A stretch of DNA of 64,000 nt from assembly GCA_002189035.1 (NCBI GenBank), contig NEEC01000007.1:744001-808000 (forward strand). Direction: 5' to 3'. Both the position numbers and the translations under genes were made by a program. This document shows, piece after piece, positions 12,301-21,800 of the stretch. Source of the stretch: Utricularia gibba (taxonomy: Eukaryota; Streptophyta; Magnoliopsida; Lamiales; Lentibulariaceae). Under the pieces are notes generated by a model that worked only from the letters and a program-made list of their open reading frames with translations, did not search any database and had not been told where the DNA came from. Position 1 is the stretch's first letter. Each line of letters starts with the position of its first letter.

Positions 12301-14195
12301 ATCTGAAACAAAATGAAGACAGCTCACCTGTGCGAGGATATGCACCAATCAACGATATCTATGATAGGGCATTGAGCACCTATGAACCAGCAAGCGTTCA
12401 GGAAGCTCTCGCTGACCCAGATTGGAAGAAATCCATAGACGAAGAATTCAACTCCATCCAGAAACACGGCGTTTGGACAGCAGTGCCTAAGCCGAAGCAG
12501 AAAAAACCTCTGGACCTAAAATTCATATTCCGTCCCAAGTTAAATCCTGATGGCACTCTGAACAAAAGAAAATCCAGACTGGTGGTAAAGGGATATTTAC
12601 AGAAAGAAGGGATTGATTACCTGGAAACCTTCGCTCCGGTGGCAAGATTAGACACCATTAAGCTGATTATTGCACTTGCGGCCTGCAACAAGTGGTATTT
12701 ACATCATCTGGACATAAAAACGGCCTTTCTGCATGGAGAGTTAAGCGAAGACATATATGTGAACCCCCCTCCAGGTTTCATCATCCGAGATAATCCAGAA
12801 TATGTACTGAAATTAAATAAAGCTTTATACGGACTCAAGCAGGCCCCCAAAGAATGGTATACTACCATTGACACTTTCTTTCTAGAGCTGGGATATACAA
12901 GAAGTCAAAATGATACTACATTATACATATCTGAGGATATCCAAGGAAAAGTTATTGTCTCCTTATACGTAGACGACATTCTAATCACAGGCAGCAGTGA
13001 AGAACGAATTTCTGAATTACAGAAGCTATTGCAGCAAAGATTTGAACTCACCAATCTGGGACATGCACGTTATTTCCTAGGAATGGAGATCATTCAACAT
13101 AAAGACTTCATATTTTTGAACCAACGTAGATATACAGAGGAACTACTCAAAAAATACAGCATGGAATCATCAAAAGTATCTACTACTCCTTTCTCACCAG
13201 AAGTTAGAAAGAAATTATCTGACCTTAATTCTCATCCAGTTGACTCTCATAACTACCAGAAACTCATTGGCGCTCTGATGTATTTAACTGCTACTAGACC
13301 GGATATAACCTTCGCCGTATCATTTCTGGCCAGATTCATGCATCAGCCACACAACACACACCTGGAAATAGCAACACGTATCCTGAAATATTTGAAGGCC
13401 ACAACTTCCTTTGGTTTATATTACAAGAAAGGTACTAACCCTATTTTGCAGGGATTTGTTGATTCAGACTTTGCTGGCGACGAACAAGATTGTAAATCTA
13501 CCACAGGCTATCTATTCAACTTAGGATCAGCGGTATTTTCATGGAACAGCAAGAAACAAGCCGTCACTGCACAATCATCGGCAGAAGCCGAATACATCGC
13601 AGGAGCTGCTGCTGCCAACCATGCGCAATGGTTGGTGAAATTATGCGATGACCTGAAAATTCAAATTACAAGACCGATAATACTCAAGATAGATAACAAA
13701 TCTGCCATTAGCATCGCAAAAAATCCTGTGATGTTCGGTCGGACCAAGCACATCAAGCTTAAATACCATATACTCAGAGATTATGTGAAGGAAGGACTGA
13801 TTAAACTTGAGTACTTACCATCGGATGAGCAACCTGCAGATATTCTCACCAAATGCTTATTCCCAAGGAATTTCAACAGAATCAGAGAAATGCTGGGAAT
13901 TCGGAGAAATCCTCTTGTGACAACAGCCGGATCTTCATTACTCCCTCAGGGAGGAATGTCAGCAAGTGGTGGAGCAACGAAGATCCGGGAAGTCTCAACC
14001 CGCGAAGATGAATGGCGCGCGACCTCTGTTCCTCCCATGAGAAGCAACCCTCAATTAGATTGGGAAAAAGGCCTTATCATACTTGGGCCTCAACATTCCA
14101 AACTACTGGCCCAAGAAGAAGCATCTGAAGCCCAGTCCATGAAAGAAGTCCTAGTAAATTCTGGCTGCTACACAGTAGATGAACAAGAGGACTAA
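9330..14195 (+). CDS. Copia gag-pol polyprotein, apparently intact
   Basis: One uninterrupted frame of up to 1,621 codons. The likely start is the second Met (9345, MAALQQAPPIF) rather than 9330. From the N-terminus: a UBN2-type Gag; two CCHC knuckles from about residue 241 (CPFCKRKGHSPTQC, CLYCSLQGHVDKVC); aspartic protease FIDSGCSHH with Asp near residue 338; integrase with an HHCC part (WHQRLGHHH, CRICFQGK) and DDE catalytic Asp in SDVCGP (about 531) and RSDNGGEY (about 594), with Glu in QNGICERKN; reverse transcriptase with LDIKTAFLHG and YVDDI (about 1215); and RNase H with DSDFAGD (about 1378), QSSAEAEYIA and a C-terminal PADILTK. No stop or frameshift is seen. Unusually, the frame crosses the purine tract and ends 239 nt inside the 3' LTR, adding about 79 LTR-encoded residues. 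Confidence 0.95.
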   Translation: MQSLRMAALQQAPPIFTGQRYASWAVRMESYLQMNDLWSVVDPVRPDSSEIATAESLKLTDAQVKKAKYALDQALSEEVFNRVMLLKSPKDIWKKLEEFYGEDTEARESRIQRQWELFDNLKFLPGMSISHFSETLIKIVTELQTLGEPLEDRRIKSKILSSLPRSFAPVVTTLRVTGIHSISSRKLLERLSESEVEVGLGEGQELAFKATENQKGYGSQSSNEPVIFQAKIEKPSTGDSCPFCKRKGHSPTQCFWSPDAKCLYCSLQGHVDKVCPLKKYHQIGGKAADPKDKLTSAMNDVNLAAEMNKKKIDIYSLRRKTLITSFVDLRKQDIWFIDSGCSHHITNDKSLFTTFIELTGKVIEIADGNHLQVIGQGTVCLETVQKLIKITDVYLVPQAYHNLLSTGQLVEKGMKVHLESNECKILDEEDNILLTVAMTDRVFPLLPNATSIDYNICLKSLESSEIWHQRLGHHHYASLISMKKRNLAEGIPNIIPEEKHCRICFQGKMSRTPLPKSSIHSQKKLEVVTSDVCGPMASPTRAGNKYYVIFIDEYSKYTWIYLLKHKSEVLHHFQVFKVLAETQSNSKILTLRSDNGGEYKSTELRHICETNGITHQFTTPYTPEQNGICERKNRTIVNMARCLLYQKHLPLEFWGEAVNTAVYLLNRLPTKGNKDCKTPYELWYNKIPSLDHMKVFGSPCYIYIPKEKRSKWDKRSDEGIFLGYSNTSKAYRVLNLRTNEVELSRDVTVDETRIYNWSSSTTHDKNHSYSENIWNLFPQQGHDATTEPLSIHPARNSPSQDSIQQEMTASGTNMLRVQATLEDQITNSNDRASNSTDLRGHSVSTTDILEVSNSENLPPPSPDVPRTIEPESPCTTEDPVNTQQFPEGSLATTIEDMRYEDADSEHIPEQTLECHETLINSIRNPKEITELSSTDTSEEENSSGEDEETQNRGPNLAARNPILIPSPQRQSYLEDYGQEGVPYTPHHLCMDLKQNEDSSPVRGYAPINDIYDRALSTYEPASVQEALADPDWKKSIDEEFNSIQKHGVWTAVPKPKQKKPLDLKFIFRPKLNPDGTLNKRKSRLVVKGYLQKEGIDYLETFAPVARLDTIKLIIALAACNKWYLHHLDIKTAFLHGELSEDIYVNPPPGFIIRDNPEYVLKLNKALYGLKQAPKEWYTTIDTFFLELGYTRSQNDTTLYISEDIQGKVIVSLYVDDILITGSSEERISELQKLLQQRFELTNLGHARYFLGMEIIQHKDFIFLNQRRYTEELLKKYSMESSKVSTTPFSPEVRKKLSDLNSHPVDSHNYQKLIGALMYLTATRPDITFAVSFLARFMHQPHNTHLEIATRILKYLKATTSFGLYYKKGTNPILQGFVDSDFAGDEQDCKSTTGYLFNLGSAVFSWNSKKQAVTAQSSAEAEYIAGAAAANHAQWLVKLCDDLKIQITRPIILKIDNKSAISIAKNPVMFGRTKHIKLKYHILRDYVKEGLIKLEYLPSDEQPADILTKCLFPRNFNRIREMLGIRRNPLVTTAGSSLLPQGGMSASGGATKIREVSTREDEWRATSVPPMRSNPQLDWEKGLIILGPQHSKLLAQEEASEAQSMKEVLVNSGCYTVDEQED
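13948..13956 (+). other. Polypurine tract of the Copia element
   Basis: AGGGAGGAA directly precedes the TG of the 3' LTR, the expected plus-strand primer. It is interrupted upstream by CTCCCTC, so it is short. It is also coding, lying within the gag-pol frame. Confidence 0.75.
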
Positions 14196-14402
14196 TCTAC
14201 AGACTAAAGGCAACGGTCATATTTTAGGCCTGATATGATCCAACGGGCAACTCTCCTCATCTATATAAATCCCTGTTTGCTTTATGAAAAAAAAGGAAAG
14301 TTCTTTTCGATCCAAAAACAATAGTCAATATCCACAAACTTCAACATTCTCTCAACGTTCAACCAAGTCTCCAACAAAATCAAGCAGCCAAAAATACTTT
14401 TA
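13957..14402 (+). repeat. 3' LTR of the Copia element
   Basis: A 446-bp direct copy of 8834-9279 with no difference seen by eye. It contains the last part of the gag-pol frame (stop at 14193-14195), the TATA box at 14261-14270 and the same ATACTTTTA end, followed at once by the second CAATC. Confidence 0.95.
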
Positions 14403-14407
14403 CAATC
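14403..14407. repeat. Right target-site duplication (CAATC)
   Basis: Matches 8829-8833. It is followed by CAG|GTAATG, the original 3' end and donor site of pectin acetylesterase exon 3. Confidence 0.95.
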
Positions 14408-16018
14408 CAGGTAATGATCGATATTCATCTGTCGACACGACCACAGCCACCAATGACAATCACCCAACTACTGTAGGCTTCTATAATTGGAACAAAGTCT
14501 TCCTCATCTATTGTGACGGCGGCTCCTTCACCGGAGATGTCGAACAAATGTATCCGGTGAGAAGCTTGTTAACCTTTTGTCATTACAATGGATTACTTTC
14601 ATGACATTCGGCTTGTAATTATTAGCAATACAAGCTGTGGATGAGGGGCTCCAGGATCTTTAACACCGTGATGGATGAGATACTGGAGTTGGGATTGAAG
14701 AACGCTCAAAATGTAACCAGCCCTTCATCTCTTTTAACGCATCGCGTTTGAAATCTGAACCCGTGGCCTTCGTAAAACCAGGCCATACTCGCCGGCACGT
14801 CCGCCGGGGGTCTAGCCACGTACTTGCATTGTGACATCTTCCGGGAGCTGATTCCTAAGACCCAGAGGGTCAAGTGCATCGCTGATTCCGGGTTCTTCTT
14901 CTATGGGTAACTTCGTTAATCATCAATAATTTTTTCCTATGCCCTGGAAATTTCCGTCAAAATGAAATTGCTTTTTCCGACAGGGAGAATCATAAAGGGG
15001 CTGACTTCAGAAAACAGTACAACGTGAATCTTCTCGAATACCATGTAATTAATACCTACTACAGATTTTATTATTACAATTTAACCTTAATTTTGTTGTC
15101 TTAATTGTTAATTAACCATTCAGGGAATGCTGAAATTCCTACCGAAATCATGCACTTCCAGAATGGATCCTGCATTGGTCCGATATGAATCCTTAATTAC
15201 GGTTTAATTGTGTTGTTAAATTAATGATTAACCCTAATTACCCTCTCCCAAACCTCCCTATAGTGTCTCTTCCCAGAAAACATCGTGGCTGATATCAAAA
15301 CCCCAATTTTTATACTGGAGTCTGCATTTGACTGGTGGAAGGTAACGAATTCATACCCAATTCTGAATTCTAAACCCTAAATTGATCAATTTTGTTGCAA
15401 AACATCACCCGCTAAGCTAATTTCTTCTTGTTAGATAAAATGGAGATACCTCCTTGACGACAGCAAAGATCCTACCTGGCAGCAATGCTTGAACAACATA
15501 ACAAACTGCGGAGCTCCACAACTCGCAGTGCTCTATGGTACGATCAATTTGATTTTTTTTCTACTGGTAAAAAGAGTTCCAACGCGACTCTGCGTCAGAT
15601 TTCCGGAACGCATTCTTGGAGTCATTTCGAAAGGCCGGTTACTCTTCCTCTCGGGGAGTGTTCGTTCACGACTGCTACGGCCACGGCCACATCATGACCA
15701 CCCCGGAGATGTGGAGATGCCCACACATTGCGGGAGACACGGTAAATGAAATCACAACTAGCGCTACTATTGCTTACAGATGTTAAATGACGCGATGCTC
15801 CTTGCGAACTGAGGACGATCTGTCGTTTGCAGACGGTTGCGAAGATGATCAGCGATTGGTACTTCGATCGGAAAACCGTCCAGATTATGATGCCCCCTGG
15901 AAACCCTAGAAATTGCAGTCGCACGCCGCAAGAGATACAATTGCAAACTCAAATGGTGATGTTACCGTTACAAAAATCATTACCTTCAATCTCAAGTTTT
16001 TATATAAGAGAAAAATAA

Positions 16019-16727
16019 AAAAAGGCATTCTTTTGTATTCTTTTTAGATAATTTCAATAATATTTAGGTTTTAGTAAATCTCCTTTCATATCCATCTCTA
16101 TAAAAAAAAATCGTTCTATGATATTAAAGAATACTTTAATAAAAAAAAATATTACGAAAAATAAAATCAAAACTCAAATTAAGTATTAAAAATATAATAA
16201 AACAGTAACAATTGCAGTAACTTCACAAATAAACCTTCATCACACATCTTTAGTAGCAAATGGCTAGACGCGGCTAAAATCCACACCATATCCACTAAAC
16301 CATTCAATGCGAGGCATATAGAACCTGATGTTTCGTATGGATTTCATTAAGAAAAACGTTAATAAATGTTTGATATAGACGGAATTAAAAAAAAAATTTC
16401 TAGAATTTTTTAGATCACGAAAAATATTATATATATTTATATTAATTATGGAATATAATATAAAAATGGAGCATGCCAGCAACGAGGGTATGCTTTTTAA
16501 ATACAATGGATTGCTAGTTTGTCTTCTAGTCCGTGCTTCTAGCAGTTTCAGTCAACGTACACCAATCATTTAAAGGGAATTTTCTTGTAATATATGAAAT
16601 AGTAATTGTGTAAAATTTATTATTGCAAGAAATTTTTTGTTTATAAATAGGAGATGGTGAAGTTTCTGTACACTATTAGCTAATTGCTGCCTCTTCTGGG
16701 ACTTGTGTTGCAGGGGATTCTGTCACA
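16019..16727. other. Intergenic, AT-rich; promoter of the ADH-like gene
   Basis: Low-complexity A/T sequence with long A runs (for example near 16140) and a block of TA-rich repeats near 16420-16460. TATAAATAG near 16642 lies about 85 bp before the ADH-like start codon and is a plausible TATA box. No gene is seen. Confidence 0.45.
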
Positions 16728-18379
16728 ATGGCAATCAGCCCATCTCCAGGAGTCATTACATGCAAAGGTGGTTTATATTTCTACTTCTTTGTCACTAGAA
16801 ACTTTTCATGTTGGTTTCTTGAGCAGTGCTGATGTACCAGTTTGGTTGTGTTTTGTTTTCCGGTGTAGCCGCGGTTGTGAGGAAGTCCGGCGAGCCGTTG
16901 CAGGTGGAGGAGATTCAAGTTGATCCACCCAAGTCCTCTGAAATCAGGATCAAGATGCTTTGTGCCAGCATGTGTCACACTGATATACTCTGTTGCAATG
17001 GCCTACCTGTTGTAAGCTACTCCATCACTCTTTTAGCGTTTCAAAACCATAGAAACAGTCTAGACTTTGTCTCATTTCATTACGAAAAAGCAAAGCAGCT
17101 TATTTGCTTGACTTGCTTTTCAGCCTTTGTTTCCTCGAATTCCTGGACACGAAGGTGTTGGGTAAGTCTCTCGTTCTCTTTACATTTCAAGGAATTCGAA
17201 ACCATCTTCGGTTGGCGATTTGCGTTTGTATGGATGTCGCAGGGAAGTGGAGAGTGTTGGTGAAGGGGTGGCACACATCAAGCCTGGAGAAATTGTGATG
17301 CCACTGTATTTGGGCGAGTGTGGAGAGTGCCTCAACTGCAGCTCCGGGAGGACAAATCTATGCCACAAGTATCCGCTTGGTTTCAGCGGAGTACTGGCGG
17401 ATGGAACTTCAAGAATGTCAGTCGGAGGAGAGAAAATCTACCATCATTTCAGCTGCTCCACATGGTCTGAATATGTTGTCATTGAAGCAAACTACGCAGC
17501 GAAGGTGGATCCAAGAGTTTCTCTTCCACATGCAAGTTTCCTCTGCTGTGGCTTCACTACAGGCATCGGATCAACATGGAGAGAAGTTGACATTGAAAAG
17601 GGAGCAACTGTTGCCGTCATTGGCCTTGGTGCTGTTGGACTTGGGGTAATCTCAGTCCCTTCTAGAATTTGCTATACCGATTGAGTTCATCTGAACAGCG
17701 TCTGCGTATGATCCTGTAGGCGGTGAAGGGAGCTCAGCAGAAGGGAGCCTCCATGATCATCGGAATCGACATCAATGACAAGAAGAAACCAAAGGCAGAA
17801 GCTTTTGGAATCACACACTTCATAAACCCGAAGCTCTCCCTGGACAAGTCTGTCTCTGATCTGGTAAAGGAAGCAACCGGAGGACTGGGAGTCGACTACT
17901 GTTTCGAATGCACCGGGGTGCCAAACCTCCTTAACGAAGCCGTAGAAGCCTCCAAAGTGGTGAGAAAAACTCCAAAATCAACACATACGAACACAAAGTA
18001 TATCTGCTAATGACTGAGTTACTCTGCAGGGACTAGGGACAATTGTGTTTATAGGCGCAGGGCTCCAGAAGAGTGGAGAGCTGAACTATATACCACTCTT
18101 GTGTGGAAGGACGATCAGGGGATCCATTTATGGTGGAGTTAGGCCTCAGTCTGATCTCCCAGTCATTGTGGAGCAATGCGTCAATAAGGTAAGCATCTGT
18201 TCAAGTGCAGCATTTCAAAGCTAAGTTCCACACTTGAGACTAGAAGTCACTTATGGAAATCTGGACAGGAAATAGATCTTGATCAGCTCATCACTCACGA
18301 GGTTTCACTGGCTGAGATTAACAAGGGGCTGGAGTACATGAAGCTGCCTGACAGTGTGAAGGTGGTGATCAAGTTTTGA
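16728..18379 (+). CDS. Zinc alcohol-dehydrogenase-like protein (medium-chain, plant ADH-like family)
   Basis: Seven exons in perfect phase: 16728-16767, 16869-17011, 17124-17161, 17243-17645, 17720-17959, 18030-18188 and 18269-18379, giving 377 residues, the normal family length. It is an NAD(P)-dependent medium-chain dehydrogenase acting on alcohols or aldehydes, probably cytosolic. Visible features: catalytic zinc ligands CHTD and [15 protein letters not shown]; the structural zinc loop [15 protein letters not shown], where four cysteines are spaced as in plant ADHs; the later catalytic Cys in FLCCGFTTG; and the Rossmann motif [13 protein letters not shown] followed by IIGIDIN, whose Asp favours NAD over NADP. 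The start [16 protein letters not shown] fits the ADH-like proteins of the At1g22430/At5g42250 type rather than classical ADH1. The exact substrate is not predictable. Confidence 0.93.
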
Positions 18380-18817
18380 TGATCATTCAGCCCATGGGGA
18401 TGGGGAATATGACAACAGGGGTTGTTTATTTACATGTTATATGTGGATAAATCAACTCAATAAAAAGAATTTGATGCAAAAGATCGAAATTTTAATACAC
18501 CATGCTTCAAAATTTTGATTTTGACATTAAAAAATACAGTAGGAAGTTTTGGAAAACCATTCGATTTTTCCACACAGCAACAATCAGCCAGGCACCTGTG
18601 GGGCCGTTGTGTAATTTCAGAAAGTGTTGGGGAAATAGAAAAGGTGTTACTGTAAATAATGAAAAGATTTGGGATTGCAATATAAATTAGTCATCGAATC
18701 AGAAATTTTGAAATTTCATTTGTCGACAACGATACCGAGATCCGCGCCTCAGTGTTCTCAGCGCGAACTCGCGGGTCTTCAACGTGGAAGGAGTGTAGGC
18801 CGAGAAGGCTTCGGTCC
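18380..18817. other. Intergenic between ADH-like gene and TEBICHI
   Basis: It contains the ADH-like 3' UTR, with a candidate AATAAA-type signal (caataaaaag near 18460), and the promoter and leader of the following gene, including the GC-richer stretch from about 18730. Nothing else is supported. Confidence 0.45.
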
Positions 18818-21800
18818 ATGGATGCGAATCCTAATCGTGCCCGTATTGATCAGGTTTGGGTTAAATTTCCAGTGTCTCGTGCTTTGTTCGGATACTTCGT
18901 TGAAAAATATGTTCTTTTTTAGAACTTTTGATGAAGACGAGGCTCATGTATTTGAATTGATTTAAATGTGCAGTATTTTTCGTCGAAGAAAAAGAGAAAG
19001 ACTCTGTCGCCGGTATCAAAATCTGGAGGAGGCGAGAGAGAGCCACAAATCCATGTTGAAGGTTCACGCGGTATAAAATTTTCTCTGGGAAGCTTTTTGC
19101 TTGGTTGTAAAAAGGATTCTTCTTCCGAGGCATCAAACTCTAGTTGTGAGGAGAAGGCATTATCACGTGGAGAAGAAAAGGGCGATTCAGGAAGATGCTC
19201 GGATAGAGTAAAGTTTGAATCTTCTCGAGGTACGAGTGAAGGTAAGAACATCCATGACAAGAATTCTTCTGATGCTGGCTCTGTCGCGAAAAACCCCGAG
19301 CTGAGTGAGTTCGCCACTGGCTTCCTGTCACTGTATTGCAGGTATTAAAATATCATCTCTGAATCGTTTATCCGATCCCTGTCATTGAAAATTATCGATT
19401 TACCGATTTTTGTGTATGCTTTCCTTGCTTATTAATTTCATCTATGGAATTGTACTTGGTCCTGCACCTTTTTGATGTGTTTCACAATTTTATGTCTTAA
19501 AAAGTGATATACAGCCGTGTTTCAAATTTCCATCACGAGAAACGGAAATTGCTCGTCAAGTAGAGGAGATTTCCCCCAAGAAAAAACGATGCAGGAATGA
19601 TGAGAATGAGCCCTATGCGCCAAATACATTGAACTGTTCCCCCGTGGACATAACAGAAAAGATTTTTTGCAAATCTCTTGAGAATTCAAGCGGTTTAGGA
19701 AAGGTGATTTTATACAAGTGATTACATTTCTGCTTATATGCAAATGAATGAAAGTTTGGTCAAACATGTTGACAGGATGCCATGCAGAACGGTCATTTGG
19801 TATCTCCAGCAGGTTTAAGAAAATGCAGTCATGCAATTTCTTTAGCTATAGCCGAATGCCAAACAACTGGCTCTTCAGATACTGGGAATGGTGTTGGAGG
19901 AACTCCTCATTCATCAAAGGGAAGCTTGAACATATCACCTGGGGAAGCTTTCTGGAATGAAGTAATCAATGTCGCTGATGGGCTCGTTGCAAATGAAGGT
20001 CTCTGTTCTCATGTTGGAAAAGATACTCGAGCCCTACATGTTGGAAGTGGGCATTTTATTTCTGAAAAAGTGAAAGTTGGAAGTCATGATCACATTTTAA
20101 ACATGGGTGCCGATGGCATGAGTTGTGATGCTGAGCCTCATTCTTCCAGAGCCTCAGTCAGGATTCAAGGAAAACATCCAGAAAAAGAACTATCACCTTT
20201 GCCTGTGAAGCACATTGATTTTGCTTCTGAAGTTGACGATTTTGACTTTGGGCAAGATGCTAACAATTATTCCAGGGTTGTAGACCCAGGAAAAAAGGAG
20301 ATTGTGTGTGCATCTAGTCATTATTTTTGTTTTCAAAATAATGCTGGCGTAGCAGCTTCTAGAAGCATTAAAAACAAACCAGCGGAGACATTGCATCAAA
20401 GCAGTGGGAATTCTACTTCTAATTGTTCTACTCATGAGCATGGTGTGGCCTCTATTCAGGAATGCAAAAGCATTGGCACCCCAGCAAGTTCCTTGTCCAA
20501 GGGCTGTTTTAAAATTGATAGTTTGCTGCCACCTGAAATATGCAATGTGTACAAGAAAAAAGGGATATCAGAACTCTTTCAATGGCAGGCATGCTTTTTT
20601 CCTTCAATTTTACGTTGTTGAGCTTAACTTCCGAGATTTAGTGTTAATTTGATAGTTTAGGATGCTGAACTAGCCCCAAGGGTTTTTGCTCTCATAACAG
20701 AATTTTCTTACTGCTTTAGGTTGACTGTCTTCAAGTTGATGGTGTCTTGAATAATCGCAACCTTATTTATTGTGCTTCTACAAGGTGATTAAGTTGTGGG
20801 CAGATTACTGTTGTGGTGTGACTGTTTATTTCATACTAATGTTACATTAAGCGATCCTTTTGGCATGTTCCTTGTTCTGTATTATATAGTGCGAATCAGG
20901 TTCTGATTTAAGATTATCGTATTTTTACTGATTTCTTTTTTACTTCAAGCTTGGTGAATTCTACATTGAAACTCATGGCAGTTATGAAAAGTTGGGTGAT
21001 GTAAAAGAAGGCAATGTTTCCCCACATATTGTTTATTAGATGGCGAAGTGAATTTGGACTTGTCTAATGATTCTAGCATATATTTCTTCAATGGACTGCT
21101 CCCATTTCAGTGGGAAAAGAGCTTCGTTGTACTGGATTTTTGCTATTTTTGTAGTGTTTCACCTTTTTTTCACCCACCTATTTTCTTGTGTATAATTCCA
21201 ACATTTGATCATGGATATTGCCAGTTTTAACATTTTTTTGTTCTTACAGTGCTGGTAAAAGCTTGGTCGCTGAAATACTGATGCTTAGAAGAATTTTAAC
21301 AACCGGGAAGATTGCCCTTCTTGTGCTACCATATGTATCTATTTGTTCAGAAAAGGTGCAGTGTTTTTTTCTTTATTAATCATTCAAGAACATTTGCTTA
21401 CATTTGTACAAGTATCTCTCAGGCTGAGCATCTTGAAGCTCTTCTAGATCCAGTTGGAAAGCATGTCCGAAGTTTTTATGGCAATCAGGGTGGAGGTAAT
21501 GTTCCTAAGGACACTTTTGTGGCTGTTTGCACAATTGAGAAAGCCAACTCATTAATCAACAAGTTGTTGGAAGATGGGCGTTTATCAGAGCTTGGTACAG
21601 TTGTAATTGATGAGCTACACATGGTATTCAACTTAAATATTACAGTAGGTTTTTGGGTGTTCTGATAGTTTCTTATCACAATAATTGACAATAATACCAG
21701 GTTGGTGACGAAAGCAGGGGCTACCTTTTGGAGCTCTTGTTGACCAAGCTTCTATATGCAGCTGGTGAAGGCAATGTAGGATCTTCTAGTGGAGAAAATT

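Larger units (their letters stand above)
8834..14402 (+). mobile_element. Complete Ty1/Copia LTR retrotransposon, 5,569 bp
   Basis: Two direct 446-bp LTRs (8834-9279 and 13957-14402) flank an internal region with a primer-binding site, one gag-pol frame and a purine tract, and the whole is bordered by the duplicated 5-mer CAATC. The internal order is gag, zinc knuckles, protease, integrase, reverse transcriptase, RNase H. Integrase before reverse transcriptase defines the Copia (Pseudoviridae) order. By eye the two LTRs show no difference at a constant offset of 5,123, so insertion is very recent. The element lies in the same orientation as the host gene. No envelope-like frame follows pol. 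Confidence 0.97.
8321..16018 (+). pseudogene. Pectin acetylesterase gene interrupted by an LTR retrotransposon
   Basis: This is a CE13 pectin acetylesterase, a secreted wall enzyme that removes acetyl groups from pectin, broken by a 5.57-kb Copia insertion. Exons: 8321-8438 (signal peptide, MANPWFIFLLCSSLGL), 8523-8605 (TDGSPAAY and NWIVFLE), 8720-8833 joined across the element to 14408-14410, then 14477-14556 ([18 protein letters not shown]), 14635-14712, 14782-14906 (AGTSAGG, nucleophile Ser), 14984-15023, 15124-15177, 15264-15341 (TPIFILESAFDWW), 15435-15537, 15599-15741 (HDCYGHGH, presumed catalytic His) and 15833-16018. With the insert and one copy of the target duplication removed, exon 3 reads AFNP and splices in phase to GFYNW. 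Family residues are unusual in two places: GTSAG instead of GCSAG, and the usual GGGWC block at exon 2/3 is not recoverable in frame. The gene may therefore have been diverging before the insertion. Confidence 0.88.

Noticed and set aside
14282-14604. 106-residue frame from the 3' LTR into pectin acetylesterase exon 4
   Set aside because: It starts in LTR sequence and reads across the intron before exon 4; a fusion protein would need transcript evidence.
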